A DNA stretch of 64,000 nt from Terebella lapidaria (GCA_949152475.1 OX424555.1:70633499-70697498); one strand, 5' to 3'. Shown: positions 1 to 12,321, numbered from the stretch's first letter. Notes: generated by a model not told the origin, from the sequence alone. A program made the numbers and translations.

Positions 1-288
1 TGAGTTTTGAGGGTGTTTACAGCATGTCAATATCTTGATTAGTTATGGAGATGTTAAAGTTTTAGTGATAATTGTCAGTAGTCCGACCCATTGTAATCGG
101 TATTTGTGACGTCACAAGTTTAATGACAGGTTAATTATTCAATTAACTAAACAGTCAATTGAGCTTCTAGATTTCAATCGGTGGCAATATGTATGTGCTA
201 GTTTAGCCTGTAGGTACATTCTCGGGTGTGTATATCATCAAATACAATCAGTCGACAGTTACCTATACATCTATTGATTGTCAAAGTT

Positions 289-350
289 ATGGTTACGCAG
301 CGTAACCATCAGTACAGGAGGAGGGGTGTGGTATAGTTACGCAGCGTAAC
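289..350. repeat. Paired palindromes GTTACGCAGCGTAAC
   Basis: A 21-bp palindrome around a single central A occupies 289-309. Its 15-bp core, GTTACGCAGCGTAAC, recurs at 336-350. The two are separated by a short G-rich spacer. Identical palindromes this close could be a protein-binding pair or the abutted ends of a small element. No TSD is visible. Confidence 0.7.
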
Positions 351-1762
351 CATGAGTAGTGAAAAGGTTAAACATAAATGCATGATAAAAGGTAATATTA
401 CATACAAAAATAATATAATATAATTAAAATATAAAATAATTTTCCATTTTATATGTTGATTTCATACAAAATCCCTCCATTCGCCGCCATGTTTTTCCTA
501 CTCGTGCAAATCGAGTCTGAAAATCTGACTGCACTTCACGACTTGGGCAATTGGGAATTTACTCGTAACGTCATTCGTAACGTGAATGGAACGGTTTTCA
601 CTACTGGGAAACTCGTGCTCACTATTTGCACGACATGAATGGAACGCAGCATAAGACTATTGGACCCCACATGTAAATCAGTCCCGATCGAAATGTACAC
701 CAATGGTGGGTAAATTTTACACTGAATCAAAAGCTTCGTTCAAACCATTTTTTATTGATTAAAATGTCATGACGTATTTTTATGTTACTAAGTTACGGTG
801 TAAAACAATCAGGGCAAATCTCATCTGGAGTGATCTTAAGGCAATACCTACTTGCACCTCGAACTATGTTAACCCCAACATCGCTCTGTTGAGGATGAAC
901 CCAGTTTAACCCACCACCATCACATGAGTTATTAAAGAAAATTAAGTCATGAGAAAAATATTAATATGCAATTATATGACATTTGTAACTTGTAAGACAT
1001 GAAAGAAAATATGCCTGTGGTTTCAATGGAACAATGAATTAGAGGACACGTGCTTTTGAGTACGGGAAGTGAATTTGGGGTTTTAGAGTATAGGGTTTTA
1101 TTTGTCGTGAGAGTGAATGTTAAGTAACCCGTTGTGTCATTTGTGCATAATTACACTATGCGGCATACTTTGATAAGTTTTTAATATGCCCAGTTATATG
1201 GAAGTTATTTTCATTCTTGCATGAAACCGATAACAAAACCAAAATGTTTTTGCCAAATATTGTCCAGTATCCAGCATGATTCATCCAAAGTATTATCTGC
1301 TTTGGGTGTTATGTGTAGCTGCTTCATATCTCATTTTATTTAAATATTCATGTTTCGCTGAACTGCCCAAATTTGTGTTTAAATTTTGTGATGATACCCA
1401 TAATCAGTTTCTGAAAAAAACTGCTACTGCTGTGTTAGTAAAACTTGCATTTTCGACCTCCTGACACATTTTTACCATGGAAACAACTATCACACCTCTT
1501 GCACTCAAAAACATAAATTGACACGCTATAGCTCTGGGACTATTAGTGAATAGTGCATTAAAAGAGAGCGATGGTGCGTTGCATGCGAATGGGTTCGTTT
1601 GATATGTAACACTGTCATAAACCTTCGCCATGTTGTTGTTTCCATAGTTTGTCTACATACTTGATAATGATACGCTATTATTTTAAGTCAAAGCTATCTT
1701 GAATTATGACACAGTTGTAGTATTGATATGCTAATGTGGCTCAGTCTTGGCGCCAAATCACT

Positions 1763-1798
1763 AACGGATACTGTTTGTAATCGACAACAGTATCCGTT
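1763..1798. repeat. 13-bp hairpin
   Basis: AACGGATACTGTT (1763-1775) is the exact reverse complement of AACAGTATCCGTT (1786-1798), with a 10-nt loop. It is probably a small MITE core or stem-loop. No function can be assigned. Confidence 0.75.
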
Positions 1799-1959
1799 TA
1801 TTGCAAATTATGGCGGTAAAATCATGTTTATGTTCATAACACGAGTAATGACGTCACGTAACCCCACGAACGTGCTGCTAGCTGTTGACCACAGATATTC
1901 ATGAAAATTTTCTTTAATCTGAACCAGATTCGATTTTGTTTCGCTACATTTTGAAGATT

Positions 1960-2610
1960 ATTTTGCTGTATGTCAACCACTCGTTTCCCTTGGTGTTGTT
2001 AAAAATGGTCTTTTCCAGATTCTATTCACCATTATGAGTGGATTGAAATGTGATATTGTTTTAATGTAATAACATCGTTATATTATTAGTATAAGATTAT
2101 CAATCGTGACAATTACGTAGAGCAATATCACACGTTTAGATTAGTTTACCTGCTATCACAGAGGCTCATCAAATTGGCCCGCAGTCTTTTTATGTCTGGA
2201 ATTAATGACCAGGATACAGATATTTATACATTGCTGGAATTCCACTTTTGTGATGAGTGAAATTAGTTTTAAACATTTGCCACCAATTCAACGAAATTCA
2301 TCCTATTATTGTATGTTGTACTTGTATACTTATTTTAGCATCAGCATCTTGGGCGCGAATGAAGTGGTTTCACACGACCAGATCGATCACAGCAATTGGG
2401 TCCTTGAAATATAACGGACAGAAAAACAATCAATTCAGAATATGCATAACTGGAATCTCTCTCAGCCAGGCTTCTAGCTACGTCAATAGCACTTGATTAC
2501 AGGACACCCAACCAGATTTCAAGCAGCCTGGCTTCAAGTGTTAGGCTGCAGTTATTACTCTGAAACTCAAACGTAAATTGCTTACCAGCTGATAAACTAA
2601 AGTACCTCTG
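1960..2610. repeat. Large-unit block B, copy I
   Basis: This roughly 650-bp block recurs near 15600-16265 and 31480-32165 in the same orientation. Shared landmarks in order are a TGGATTGAAAT-type stretch, GTGACAATTA, GTTTACCTG, and TCTAGCTACGTCAATAGCAC near 2473. Divergence is moderate, with many indels. The open frames at 2205-2496 lie inside this repeat and are not conserved between copies, so I do not call them genes. Confidence 0.7.
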
Positions 2611-2779
2611 AACTAAACCAAAAACTTAGTGTCAGTGAAAGATTGTATCAGTTTCTGGTCTTTGGATTTTATTTAGAAGTGGGTTATATTCTCGATATAA
2701 CACAGAATCATACTCGATATGAGTATGCAAGGTGTCTGTGTTAGTATTAGAAGAGAAAATACAAGACTATCCCTTGAAT

Positions 2780-4330
2780 AATGTTTTGTTCGTTTGGGTT
2801 TGTTGGTGGGGCATTCAGGCAACATTCGAAGACAACTTGTTCAAAAGTCCCTGCCGCTGGTTAGTGTGGTGATGACATTGGGCCGTCACTGTCTTCGATC
2901 CATCAGATCTCCTCTACCCTCATTACTGACAGGATATTGCAATGACAACATTATTATATTCATACCCCCTAGCCGCCAACTGGCGACAGAGCTCCTCGCT
3001 AAACCTGGAAACAATACATGAAGAGACGGCCTTGATTACTCATGGGCACGTCCCCCGTCCCCGGTAATACTTGGCCCAACCTGCCATCTACCCGCCATCA
3101 ACCTTAAGTACCTTAGGATAGCTCGGCAAACCTATAAATTCAGAATATATCATAGGGTTATCGGTGTCCACGTATGCCCATTGACATCTGTACTCGTTTT
3201 CAAAAATATTACCTGAACGTATCGGAACAATTTTATACCTCTAAGAAATATTTCACCTGCAGTTCATTGTTGGCATACATTTGAAGATTTCATATAATAA
3301 TATAGAACCTACATAAGATTCATGACTGTATCTAGTGGTGCACAGTTTCATGACATTCTATTTATGAAACACGGGATATATCAACAAAAATATTATATCA
3401 CAACATTTTCACAAATTTTGTTCGCGTCCAATCCCAATCCCTTACTTGTGGCTTCTTCACCAGTAACTCAAGATTTATATATGGCATCGAATGATTATTT
3501 CCACAGGATTGTTTGGTATAAGCTATCTTCCCAAATTGTTATGGTTATTACAGTCTGGCGAGGATGTCCTATTATACCTTCCGTTCCCAGTGACCTGGTA
3601 TTACACGGGCTTTTTCCCCTGTAGTGTCTGTATGCATTAAGTCGAACCCGTCACTAGGCAAATCACATAAAGCTTCATCACATCCTTTGCCTCACAACCT
3701 TTACGCGAAGACATTTCCTGGAGCAATGCATATTTTTACCCCCCAATTTTGCCACCTGTAGTTTGTCTACTTTATTTCCTAAACGTGTGGGTGTTACGAG
3801 ACATCATACAATATGCGTAGACCTCTCCCAAAGCATGTATAATTGTTGGCGCAGTGATAAATTAGGTGCCCTTCAGGATCTAGCTGATACATGAATATAT
3901 GTGAGACACACAAGATTCCGACAGTCAATTCTCATTACTACAAAGCCTTCATTTTACATTCTACTACAGCTTCGTATCTGAACATTAACGACAAGGACGA
4001 CGAGCTGAAACAGGTGAAAAGTCATTGATTTTGGCTTTGTGTGAAGGACATCATATCATAAGTTTATGAAAGCAACAAACACACTTCCCAAGCCGACTGG
4101 TTTTTTTTGCAAAAACACAACCACATTTGAGTACGTGTTCATCATTCACACCAACGTCAAACGTATGCGGCCCAGCGTAGAGATGACATTATACATAGTA
4201 CACCAATACCGAGATATTATTTGAACAAACATGGTAGCTTTTGCCTACTATGCTGAACATTTCAGGGTTAATTTAATGGCTTGTGTTTTCCCTCATTTGC
4301 ACACCGGTCATTTCTCCTGGATCAGATGTC
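2780..4330. repeat. Large-unit block C, copy I (5' part)
   Basis: It matches the tandemly duplicated blocks at 18555-22209 and the copy III block at 38330-38476 plus 40254-40700. Landmarks are CCAAATTGTTATGGTTATTA (about 3533), the CAGTGACCTG...TTTCCCCTGTA stretch (about 3590-3625), and GAACAAACATGG followed by a GTTTGCACACCGG-like stretch (about 4224-4310). The 100-codon frame at 3322-3624 is broken in the other copies. The block resumes at about 6940 after a reverse-transcriptase fragment and a hairpin-capped element. Confidence 0.65.
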
Positions 4331-4768
4331 CATATTTCAAATAATAGATAATAAATGATAAATAAATAATAAATACAAGCTGCTTGTGTAATGGTAAAAC
4401 GCAAGTTCTAGTGAAACACGGGTTGCTGACAGGTATGAACAATATTATCCTATCTGTAATTGCCATGATAGTCTGTGTTTATTGGGACGTATTAGTTTTC
4501 GGGATGACTCCGACAAGACAAAATATCATCATGGTGGTATTTTATTCGCACCTTTGTGGCGTTGGCAATGCCTGCATTGAGTGGAGGGTCTCGAATAATG
4601 AGACATTTGAGGCCTCAATTTAAAGTCACTCCCCTAGCTTGTGCGACAGGTAATGGTCACATAACCATACCTTCAACAATGGTGGAAGCATACATTCTAC
4701 TAGAATACGTCGGGCTCAGAGGAAGGGCTTTGGAGTGTTCAGAAATGACTTGACCCAGAAAACGCAAT

Positions 4769-5245
4769 ATGTCAAATATAGAGGGACACGTTCCAATGTT
4801 CAGAACATTGAATATGGGATGTGTTGGGTCCGCTTCTATCTTTTATTCTAATGACCTGCCACGATGTTCAAATAATTGTAAATGTATTCTGTTTGCTGAT
4901 GACACTACTGTTTACCTCAACGGCGATGATTTAGACAAACTTCATATGGATGTAAACGCCGACCTGTCAGGACTGAATGGTTGGTTCAAGGCCAACAAAT
5001 TATCTGTTAACACCTCCAAAACTAAATTTATTGTATATTCCCCCAAGGGTAAATCGGATATAAAAAATTCCGAACTTTATGTCGATAACGATAAGTTGGA
5101 AAAAGTGGTTAGTAGCAAACTTCTTGGGCTTCTTATGGACCAACACCATAATTGGGACCTGCATATGGCAACTTGTTGTCGCAAAATATCCGCGTGAGTA
5201 TAAGCCATAAATAGTTCAAAGTACTCACTGTCACGAAACTGTGCA
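4769..5245 (+). pseudogene. Non-LTR retrotransposon reverse transcriptase, palm fragment
   Basis: An open frame from 4769 to 5197 encodes part of a reverse transcriptase. It has a NDLPRCSNNCK segment, the catalytic FADDTTVYL motif (Y/FADD, palm motif C), then LSGLNGWFKANKLSVNTSKT and KLLGLLMDQHHNWDLH, the motif D/E region typical of Jockey/CR1/L2-type elements. Reading continues past a stop at 5195 as AINSSKYSLSRN to about 5245. Upstream motifs (fingers, motif A) are missing or frameshifted, and there is no endonuclease or 3' tail. It is a dead internal fragment inserted in block C. The family level is secure; the clade is inferred from the motif style. Confidence 0.85.
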
Positions 5246-5259
5246 GAAAGTGTTTACGT

Positions 5260-5805
5260 CATCGACAACAGAATTCTTCTAACTCTTCTACCCTTGGCCC
5301 ATTGTTTCCATGCATTAATCCCACCAAGCTCAGACAAGTTTAATCGGTCTGATATTCGCTTCACAGTGACTTCCGAGGTACCGCAGGGCCAGTAACAATT
5401 GTTTCCCCAGAGTCACAGCTGCTAGTCCAGGCATTCCAGTACACTCAATGTCAGCATCTGTGCCGAACGTTCTACACAGGCTTACGAATGTTTGTGGATA
5501 TACTTGAAGTAATCTTGTGAAGTCTGATCCAGTCACAACAAATTCCATAGTAGTATACTCCTGTACTGTCCCTCGGTTACGTTCACATTCATTTCGATAA
5601 CGATTGGCATTATTAACCTCATGAATGAAATATTCAAATACGAGACAATATTTTTCAATGTTCTAGCAATGTTCTGATTGTTGATCATCTAGATTACCAT
5701 TTCGCAAGTTGGTATTGGTATAATCTCTGAAATTTTGTCCTTGTCTAATTTCATGTCCAGAATCGTGGCAACGATAACGGTCGCCGCCATCTTGATGCAA
5801 AATGC
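5260..5805. other. Unassigned stretch
   Basis: This lies between the reverse-transcriptase fragment and the hairpin-capped element. The 72-codon minus frame at 5330-5548 has no recognisable motif. I see no repeat shared with the rest of the window. Confidence 0.4.
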
Positions 5806-5812
5806 ATGGTTT

Positions 5813-6932
5813 TTAGGTTACCGGACCTATTGCCATGGCGTTGTGTCCATCATCCGTCGTCGTCGTTCGTCTACAATTTTATCTTTGAAAATTACGGTCG
5901 AATCTTTCTGAAATTTTCAACAAAAATACCTAAAAATATTCTGAGAGGGCAGTTTTTTTTTTTAATTTTGGGGTTTGTTTTATTAAAAACGGCCAAATTT
6001 GGACTTTGACTGTTTAGTACCTTTTTTCTAATTGATGCATAAGACTCCTCATATGAACCCCTGTCACGTGTACAAGTTTCGTTGCCCTTACATTGCGCAA
6101 AGTGGTCCATTTTCGCCCATACTTTGCCCAAATGGTTGTTTCCCATGTTAAATTCTCTTATGCTTTATAATGGGACACATTATTGCTAATATTCTCACTT
6201 AATATTGAGATTAGGAATGAATTGTGGACATATAGGTAGTGAAATATGCTGAACATGTTCGTCACCTTGAATTTGACCTTTGACCTCATTTTCAAGGACA
6301 GGGAACAAAATGGCTAATATCTCGCTTATTATTGATTAAACAGCTTAGGAATCCATAGTGAACATATGGAAAAAGATATATGCTGAATATTCTGTTAACC
6401 TTAAATTTGACCTTTGACCTCATTTTCAAGGTCAGAGACAAAATGGCTAATATATCGCTTATTATCGGCTTTACAGCCTAGGAATCCCTAGTGAACATAT
6501 AGGAAGTGATATATGCTGAATATTTTGGTGACCTTGAGTTTGACCTAGGACCTCAATTTCAAGGTTGGAGAACAAAATGGCTAATATCTCACTTATTATC
6601 GATTTTACAGCTTAGGAATCAAGTGCGAACATATAGGAAATGATATACGCCTAATACTCTCATGACCTTGAACTTGACTTTGGACCTCATTTTCAAGGTC
6701 AGATCACAAAATGGTTAATATCTCACTTATTATCGACTTTACAGCTTTTTGTAAAGTCACAAAACGCCCACAAGTTACATCAATTGTAAGCATATTAGAA
6801 ATGATATATGCTGAACATTCTCGTGACCTTGAATTGACCAGTGACCTTATTTTCATGGTCATGGGACAAGAGGTCACTATCTAAAATATATATTGTCCGG
6901 TAACATTTCTTAACCCTTGGGTTAATTTTTTC
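5813..6932 (+). mobile_element. Hairpin-capped element with 134-bp repeats, copy 1
   Basis: It starts with AGGTTACCGGACC and GCCATGGCGTTG, followed by a CCGTCGTCGTCG-like run, an AAATTTTC...AAAAATACC stretch, several 133-134-bp tandem monomers (AATGGCTAATATCTCGCTTAT near 6310, 6443 and 6577), and ends TTGTCCGGTAACATTTC plus the hairpin TTAACCC-TTGG-GTTAA at 6910-6926. Inverted ACCGGAC/GTCCGGT motifs lie near the two ends. Same plan as 49733-54130 (+) and 62026-62950 (-). Noncoding, so a non-autonomous element. Hairpin ends plus a core of expandable tandem repeats recall Helitron-related non-autonomous elements, but no TC...CTRR termini were confirmed. Confidence 0.7.
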
Positions 6933-6939
6933 ACTTGGT

Positions 6940-7141
6940 GTGGTTACCGAGACAAATAAAGTACAGCCGATGAGAATTCAGGCCAGATACAAATGAGGAC
7001 GATTATCGATATAGTGTAACGCAAAGATGCACCAGTTGATTAGCCCAGGGCGTTGATCCGAAATAAACCGGCTGAATAGGTTGCATGAAGAAATCTGAAC
7101 GAAATTGATAAGCTGTCACTGCTAGGGCAGCAAGATTGAGA
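6940..7141. repeat. Block C copy I, resumed
   Basis: AGTGTAACGCAAAGATGCACCAGT (split here at 7013-7036) corresponds to a nearly identical stretch near 59616-59645. CTGTCACTGCTAGGGCAGCA near 7112 matches the CAGTCACTGCTAAGGCAGCA stretch at about 19914 and 21695. The block is cut at 7142 by the giant foldback and continues after 10774. Confidence 0.65.
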
Positions 7142-8073
7142 TATAGTGCGGTATGACTTGTCACCAAAATAGCTCCCGTAGGATTTTTGTGTCAAAATTG
7201 ATATTTTTGCATTTCTTGGTTCACTTGGGTCAATAGTATGGGAAAATGGCGGGGTACAAATTTTCAGACCTCTGGACCCCCTTGTGGGGTCCTAGAACTG
7301 ATAATACTATCAGATCCACCAATATTTGACCGATTTTTGTGGTTTCAATGTCAAAATGGGGGTTTCTGATGACGATAAATCCACTAATGACATTTTCAAA
7401 GTGATCCGAAATGAATATGATCAATTTCCAACGTACGCGTAATGGTCGCGGTGGCCGAACGGGGGTCCAATAATCAAAATTCGTCAATTTAACAAATAGT
7501 GTCATGTAGTATATTTTTTTCAGGATTTTCAGGTATGAGAAATTGAATGAAGCAATAATTTATGTCATCAGACCACTCATTTTAGAGTTACTGAGCTTCC
7601 AGATATATTAATCGAAGCAATTAAAAGTCTTCATTTTTTACGGAATTTGTATTTCTTCATTTTAGAAATGCATAATTATACATGATGATGCAAATGTAGA
7701 TTAATAACGAAATATAAGAAGCAATAACAATATGATACACAATTACTGGAATAAAATCACACTTCAGCTGACATATGAATAAAGGACATTATTTGGAAAT
7801 GATGGACAAAGATTGCATGATATCGGTTATATATCTGATAACATGATTTCTCAAGTTTACACAACTGATCATATAAAGTAATACATCTGTATTGTCAATA
7901 CTCGGTTAATACTACAATTCACATACTTGAAATTAAATCAATGAAAGAAAAATCGCATCGACCAATTAAATCAGATTACAAACGAAAGTAAATCGCCAAT
8001 AGAAGCACTTCAAGAAAACAAAAATAACAAGGTTTCAATAACACCATTAAAATAGCACCAGTCAAAGAACAAA

Positions 8074-9113
8074 ATGCCTCATCGACTAGAAAAAAACCAG
8101 AGAGCAGAGGATGGTGAACCAATCAACCAGGCCGAACGAAACCTCAACGAAACTTCTCCACCATATTCCTTGAACATCAAGTACTTGGAGGAACCAATCA
8201 TAAAGAAGAAGCCATTACGTTCTGAGGAATCCCTTTTAGGCAAACGTCATGTGAAGTCCAAGGACTACACAAAAATTGGTTCCTTGCAAGCCATTTTACA
8301 GCTAAAACAACAGTCCCGGAGAAGGATCAGCAGATCATCTGATGATTGACCAGCACGAGATTACAAGAACAGGTCAACATATGATCGTAGCTCACCAAGT
8401 TAAGCCAAGAGGTGAATGAACATCAGCTGGAAACAGGTGATCATGCGAATTTCCAATCAGAAAGTAGAAACTCAGATCCCAGCATGCGAAGTTGACAAAG
8501 ACAGACATGATGCCAATCTGGGTAGCACCAACTCACTGCTCCTGTCACAGTCCTCTTCACACCAAAGCCAGACGAACTCGAAGGTCATCACTCCTCTGTT
8601 CAGGAAGTCAACTACAGAGACTATGAAACGTTGTACACATTCCTGATGCTGACTAAGGGGATCTGCAATGTTGTTGTCAGACCAGAGAGGGAAACAATCA
8701 TCACTCTGGATCTGGACAATGTACAAACGTGCCCTCCAGATTCAGCAGTCAGTTGGCAATAAGAACTGGATTTTCCAAGCAGGTGCACTTCACATTGCAT
8801 TCTTTGCTCTGCATAGTCTGGGAGAAACCATTGACGCGAGTGGTATCGACACAGGTTCCATCGAGAGTGGTACATACACTTCTGCAGCCCTCTGTGGAAG
8901 CTTCGGTGGCAAAGACTACATGTACAAGCATGGAATTGAGTATCACATCACAACATGTATGGAAATCATGATGATGAAATATGATGCAATCTTTTCAGTC
9001 ATACTGCCTGGACCACTCTAAGTTCAATGCCATGATCACAAGGCAGCTTTCCATGACCGAAATCCTGAGATGACTGAGCTTGCAGACGACATACAGTCAT
9101 TGCATCCTGATCC
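8074..9113 (+). pseudogene. Decayed ORF of unknown family in foldback, left arm plus spacer
   Basis: Three frame-shifted pieces read as one former protein. 8074-8349 begins MPHRLEKNQRAEDGEPINQ and is basic (KIGSLQAILQLKQQSRRRIS). Around 8540-8740 a shifted frame reads PDELEGHH, YETLYTFLML and ICNVVVRPERETIITLDLD. 8668-9021 continues as NWIFQAGALHIAFFALHSLG, SGIDTGSIESGTYTSAA and YKHGIEYHITT. A last shifted piece reads HDHKAAFHDRNPEMTELADD (about 9030-9090). I do not recognise the family with certainty. From memory, the G-x-LHI...ALxxLG...SGI spacing resembles an uncharacterised protein repeated in several marine invertebrate genomes, but that is only an impression. It is probably the former protein of this element. 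Confidence 0.55.
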
Positions 9114-9839
9114 AGAGGCCCACATGAAACATCACGAAAAACGCGAGGGGCCAACCGACTGCTGAATCTGGAGGGCACGGTTGCACATCGTCTAGATCTA
9201 GAGTGATGATTGTTTTCCTTTCTGGTCTGACAACAACATTGCAGATCCCCTGAGTCAGCATCAGGAATGTGTACAAAGTTTCATAGTCTGTGGTTGACTT
9301 CCTGAACAGAGTAGTGATGACCTCCGAGTTCGTCTGGCTTTGGTGTGAAAATGACTGTGACAGAAGCCGTGAGTTGGTGCTGTCCAGGTAGGCATTATGC
9401 CTGTCTTTGTCAGCTTGGCATGCTGGGATTCGACGTCTTAACTTTCTGACTGGCAATTCGGATGATCACCCGTTTCCAGCTGATGTTCTCTCACCTCTTG
9501 GCTTGCTGTCACTTGTTGATCTATGACCATATGTTCACCTGTTGTTGTAATCTGGTGCTGGTATTCATCAAATGATCTGCTGATCCTTCTCTGGGACTGT
9601 TGTTTTAGCTGTAAAATGGCTTGCAAGGAACCAAGTTTTGTGTAGTTCTTGGACTTCACATGACGTTTGCCTGGTAGGAATTCCTCAAAAGGTATTGGCT
9701 TCTTGTTTATGATTGGTTCCTCCAAGTACTTGATGTCTAAGGAATATGGTGGAAAAGTTTCGTTGGAATAACGAGGGGCTGGTTGATTGGTTCACTATCC
9801 TCTGCTCTCTGTCTTTTCTGGTCGATGAGACATTTTGTT
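9097..9839 (-). pseudogene. Right-arm copy of the foldback ORF
   Basis: This is the inverted counterpart of the left-arm ORF. A start-like ATG lies near 9831 (reading MSHRPEKTERAEDSEPINQ). The frame resumes at 9438-9725 (EEPIINKKPIPFEEFLPGKR, KIGSLQAILQLKQQ-like) and stays open beyond the position where the left arm stops, through TTTGEHMVIDQQ. 9097-9456 then carries YETLYTFLMLTQGICNVVV and TIITLDLDDVQPCPPDSAV. The arms have different frameshifts, so each preserves parts the other lost. No catalytic motif could be identified. Confidence 0.55.
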
Positions 9840-10774
9840 CTTTGACTGGTGCTATTTTAATGGTGTTATAGAAACCTTGTTATTTTTGTTGTCTGGATGT
9901 GCTACTGTTGGCGATTAAGTTTCCTTTGAATTGTGACTTGACTAGTGGATGAGAGTTTTCTTTGATTGATTTTATTTCAAGTATGTGCATTGAAATATCA
10001 ACAGGGTATTGACAATATGGATATATTATTTTATATGGTCAGTTGGGTATACTTGAGAAATCATGTTATCAAATATATAACCGACATCATACAATCTTTG
10101 TGCATCATTTCAAAATAATGTCATTTATTCATGTGTCAGCTCAAGTGTAATTTTATTTCAGTAATTGTGTATCATATTGTTATTGCTTCATATATTCCGT
10201 TATTAATTCACTTTTGCATCATCATGTATAATTGTGTATGTCTGAAATGAAGAAATACAAAATTCGTAAAAAACGAAGACTTTTAATCTCATCGATTTAT
10301 ATATCTGGAAGCTCAATAACTCTAAAATGAGTGGTCTGATGATATAAATAAGTGCTTCATTCAATTTCTCATACCTGAAAACCCTGAAAAAAATATACTA
10401 CATGACATTATTTATTAAATTGACGAATTTTCATTATTGGACCCCCGTTCGGCCACCGCGACCATTACGCGTACGTTGAAAATTGATCATATTCACTTCT
10501 GCTCACTTCTAAAATGTCATTAGTGGATTTATCGTCATCAAAAACCCCCATTTTGACATCAAAACCACAAAGATTGGTCAAATATTGGTGGATCTGATAG
10601 TATCATCAGTTCCAGGACCCCCAGACAGGAAAGGTCCCCCACAGGGGGGTCCAGAGGTCGGAAAATTTGTACCCCGCCATTTTCCCATACTATGGACCCA
10701 AATGAACCACGAAATGCAAAAACATCAATTTTGACACAAAAATCCTACGGGAGTACATGTCATACTACACTATA

Positions 10775-11790
10775 TGTGGCAATCGTGTGTTCCCAATCTG
10801 TTTATATCCGAGATTCTGTCCTCGATCCATCACATTGTACATATTCATGTACACCCAACCGCTTATTAAATACGTTTGTGAACACCAGAAATTAAAAAAA
10901 ATTAGGCTTCTTTCGAAAACACAATAGATAGGGTGGTTGCAGCAAACATAATGCAAAAACTAAAAATAGTTGTTTAACATCAAATCCAAAGAAAAACCAC
11001 GGTTTTCATCTATAACCGGTTTCGGAGAAATTACCCTATTTATAAATGATATAAACGAATGCTAACATTGTGGCAACTAACTCGATTTCACAAATGTACC
11101 AGAGCTCACATTCGGGTTAAAATGCGAATAGAATATTTGTAGACGCATAGATGGCCTATTTATATGGTAAACAATGAGGGTGTGTGTTGTCATGGTATTA
11201 TTGGGTTTTGCAGCCATCGATCGGCGTGAGCCCGTGCATGTCGACATGGCGTCAAATGAGTGCATATGTGCATGATGTACCAGTATGAGTGCATCAAATT
11301 AGTCACTGGCTAAACCACTATCTTCGCTGGACTCGAGCACACAGAATCAGTCAAATTGTGGAACGATGACCTTGTGAACGTTGATTTCACTTGTAAAATA
11401 TTAAACTCGTTTATTCGAGCCGTGGCCATGGACCTTAGCGATATTGCATTTGGACAAAACCAATACTTTTGATTTCTCCTCTAATTTTCGCCAGCACAAA
11501 ACGTGCTGAAGCATTTTGGGTGATACGGTAATAATATCAATTCTTCAGGCGAATGGAATGCAAGATTTCATGCTGCTGGCTAAGTCAACACAGCGAATCC
11601 GTCCACGGTGTTTGTGTTATTGATTATGGCGACTGGAAGATAATAACATTGTGGTGTTGAATGATATGATTTAGATATACCGAGTCGACCCGAGAACTTA
11701 TAAATTATGCATCAATGGCTTTTCATTGAAGAAAACATTTTGTGCGTTCGGGAAACTATTTTCGTTTGAAAGGAAACATATTGTTTACTA
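10775..11790. repeat. Block C end and block D, copy I
   Basis: 10775-10860 resembles the ACGTGTCCGTAATCTG...GATCC...CCATCA stretch at 19970-20015. From about 11225, block D landmarks appear: GTGCATGATGTACCAGT, AATTAGTCACTGG, CGAGCCGTGGCC, GCATTTGGACAAA, GCACAAAACGTGCTGAAGC, GATTTCATGC and GATATACC. These recur at 17950-18300, 22925-23355 with 24149-24340, 58640-59260 and (partly) 60100-60330. The copy near 11535-11570 is an uninterrupted version of the site that holds the 23356-24148 element in copy II. Confidence 0.65.
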
Positions 11791-11806
11791 GTATTTGCGA
11801 TTGATA

Positions 11807-12321
11807 AGGTGGATTCACACTATGGCGTCTGGGTCAACGTTTGCCAGCGTGTTGAAAAGGTACCAAAATGAGACCAAACGTCGGTGAAAATACGTTCAGA
11901 GGAAGAAAAATTTTTGTTCACATAGTGAGCGTTTGGAGTACAGCGTTGGCGAGCGTTGGTGAACGTTTGGTAACGTTAGCGAGCGTATGGCATCGTAGTA
12001 TGAACTTTACATGAACGACTGCGAAATTTTGCTAACTTAGGTTGGACATACGTTCACCATTGACAGTTCTATTAACAGCGTTCTTCAACGCGGGCCAACT
12101 TAGTGTAACTCAGCACAACTTACGCGAGCGTTTCATAGCGTTACACAACGCAGCTTAGCTTTCAATAAACGAACTTTTTCAAACGTCGAGAAATTTTCAA
12201 TAGTTCAAAATTTTCGATGAACTTTAATTTCCCAACCGTTCACCAGCGTACACCGACTTTCACCAACGTTTGCCAATACGTCGGTACACGTCGGCCCAAA
12301 CGCTATAGTGTGAATCCACCT
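11807..12321. mobile_element. 515-bp MITE with AGGTGGATTC ends
   Basis: The ends AGGTGGATTCACACTATGGC (11807) and its complement ending ...GTGTGAATCCACCT (12321) form a TIR of about 34 bp with few mismatches. ATA flanks both sides (11804-11806 and 12322-12324), a possible 3-bp TSD. The interior is noncoding and unusually rich in CpG-bearing CGTT/AACG motifs (GCGAGCGTT, GAACGTTTGG, TAGCGTTACACAACG) in contrast to its AT-rich surroundings. Non-autonomous DNA transposon, superfamily unknown. Confidence 0.85.

Larger units (their letters stand above)
1..1880. other. Left edge, no gene recognised
   Basis: AT-rich DNA with only short open frames (the longest about 75 codons) that show no family signature. 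I see no splice-consistent exon, RNA gene or TE coding remnant. It contains two GTTACGCAGCGTAAC palindromes and a hairpin at 1763-1798, listed separately. It may be the end of an earlier copy of the large repeating unit described below, but I found no anchor that proves it. Confidence 0.5.
7146..10770. mobile_element. Giant foldback element, 3.6 kb
   Basis: A left arm (7146 to about 8757) is the inverted, diverged copy of a right arm (about 9143-10770), around a spacer of about 385 bp. Ends are GTGCGGTATGAC and GTCATACTACAC, and both flanks carry TATA (7142-7145, 10771-10774), a possible 4-bp TSD. Landmarks that pair are ATCCTACGGGAG, ATGGCGGGGTACAAATTTTC, ACGCGTAATGGTCGCGGTGG, the CTCATCGAC ORF start and CCAGATTCAGCAGTC. 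The arms differ by scattered substitutions and indels, so this is not an assembly mirror. The flanking DNA resembles an uninterrupted site in block C. Coding remnants are listed separately. The superfamily is unknown. Confidence 0.85.
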
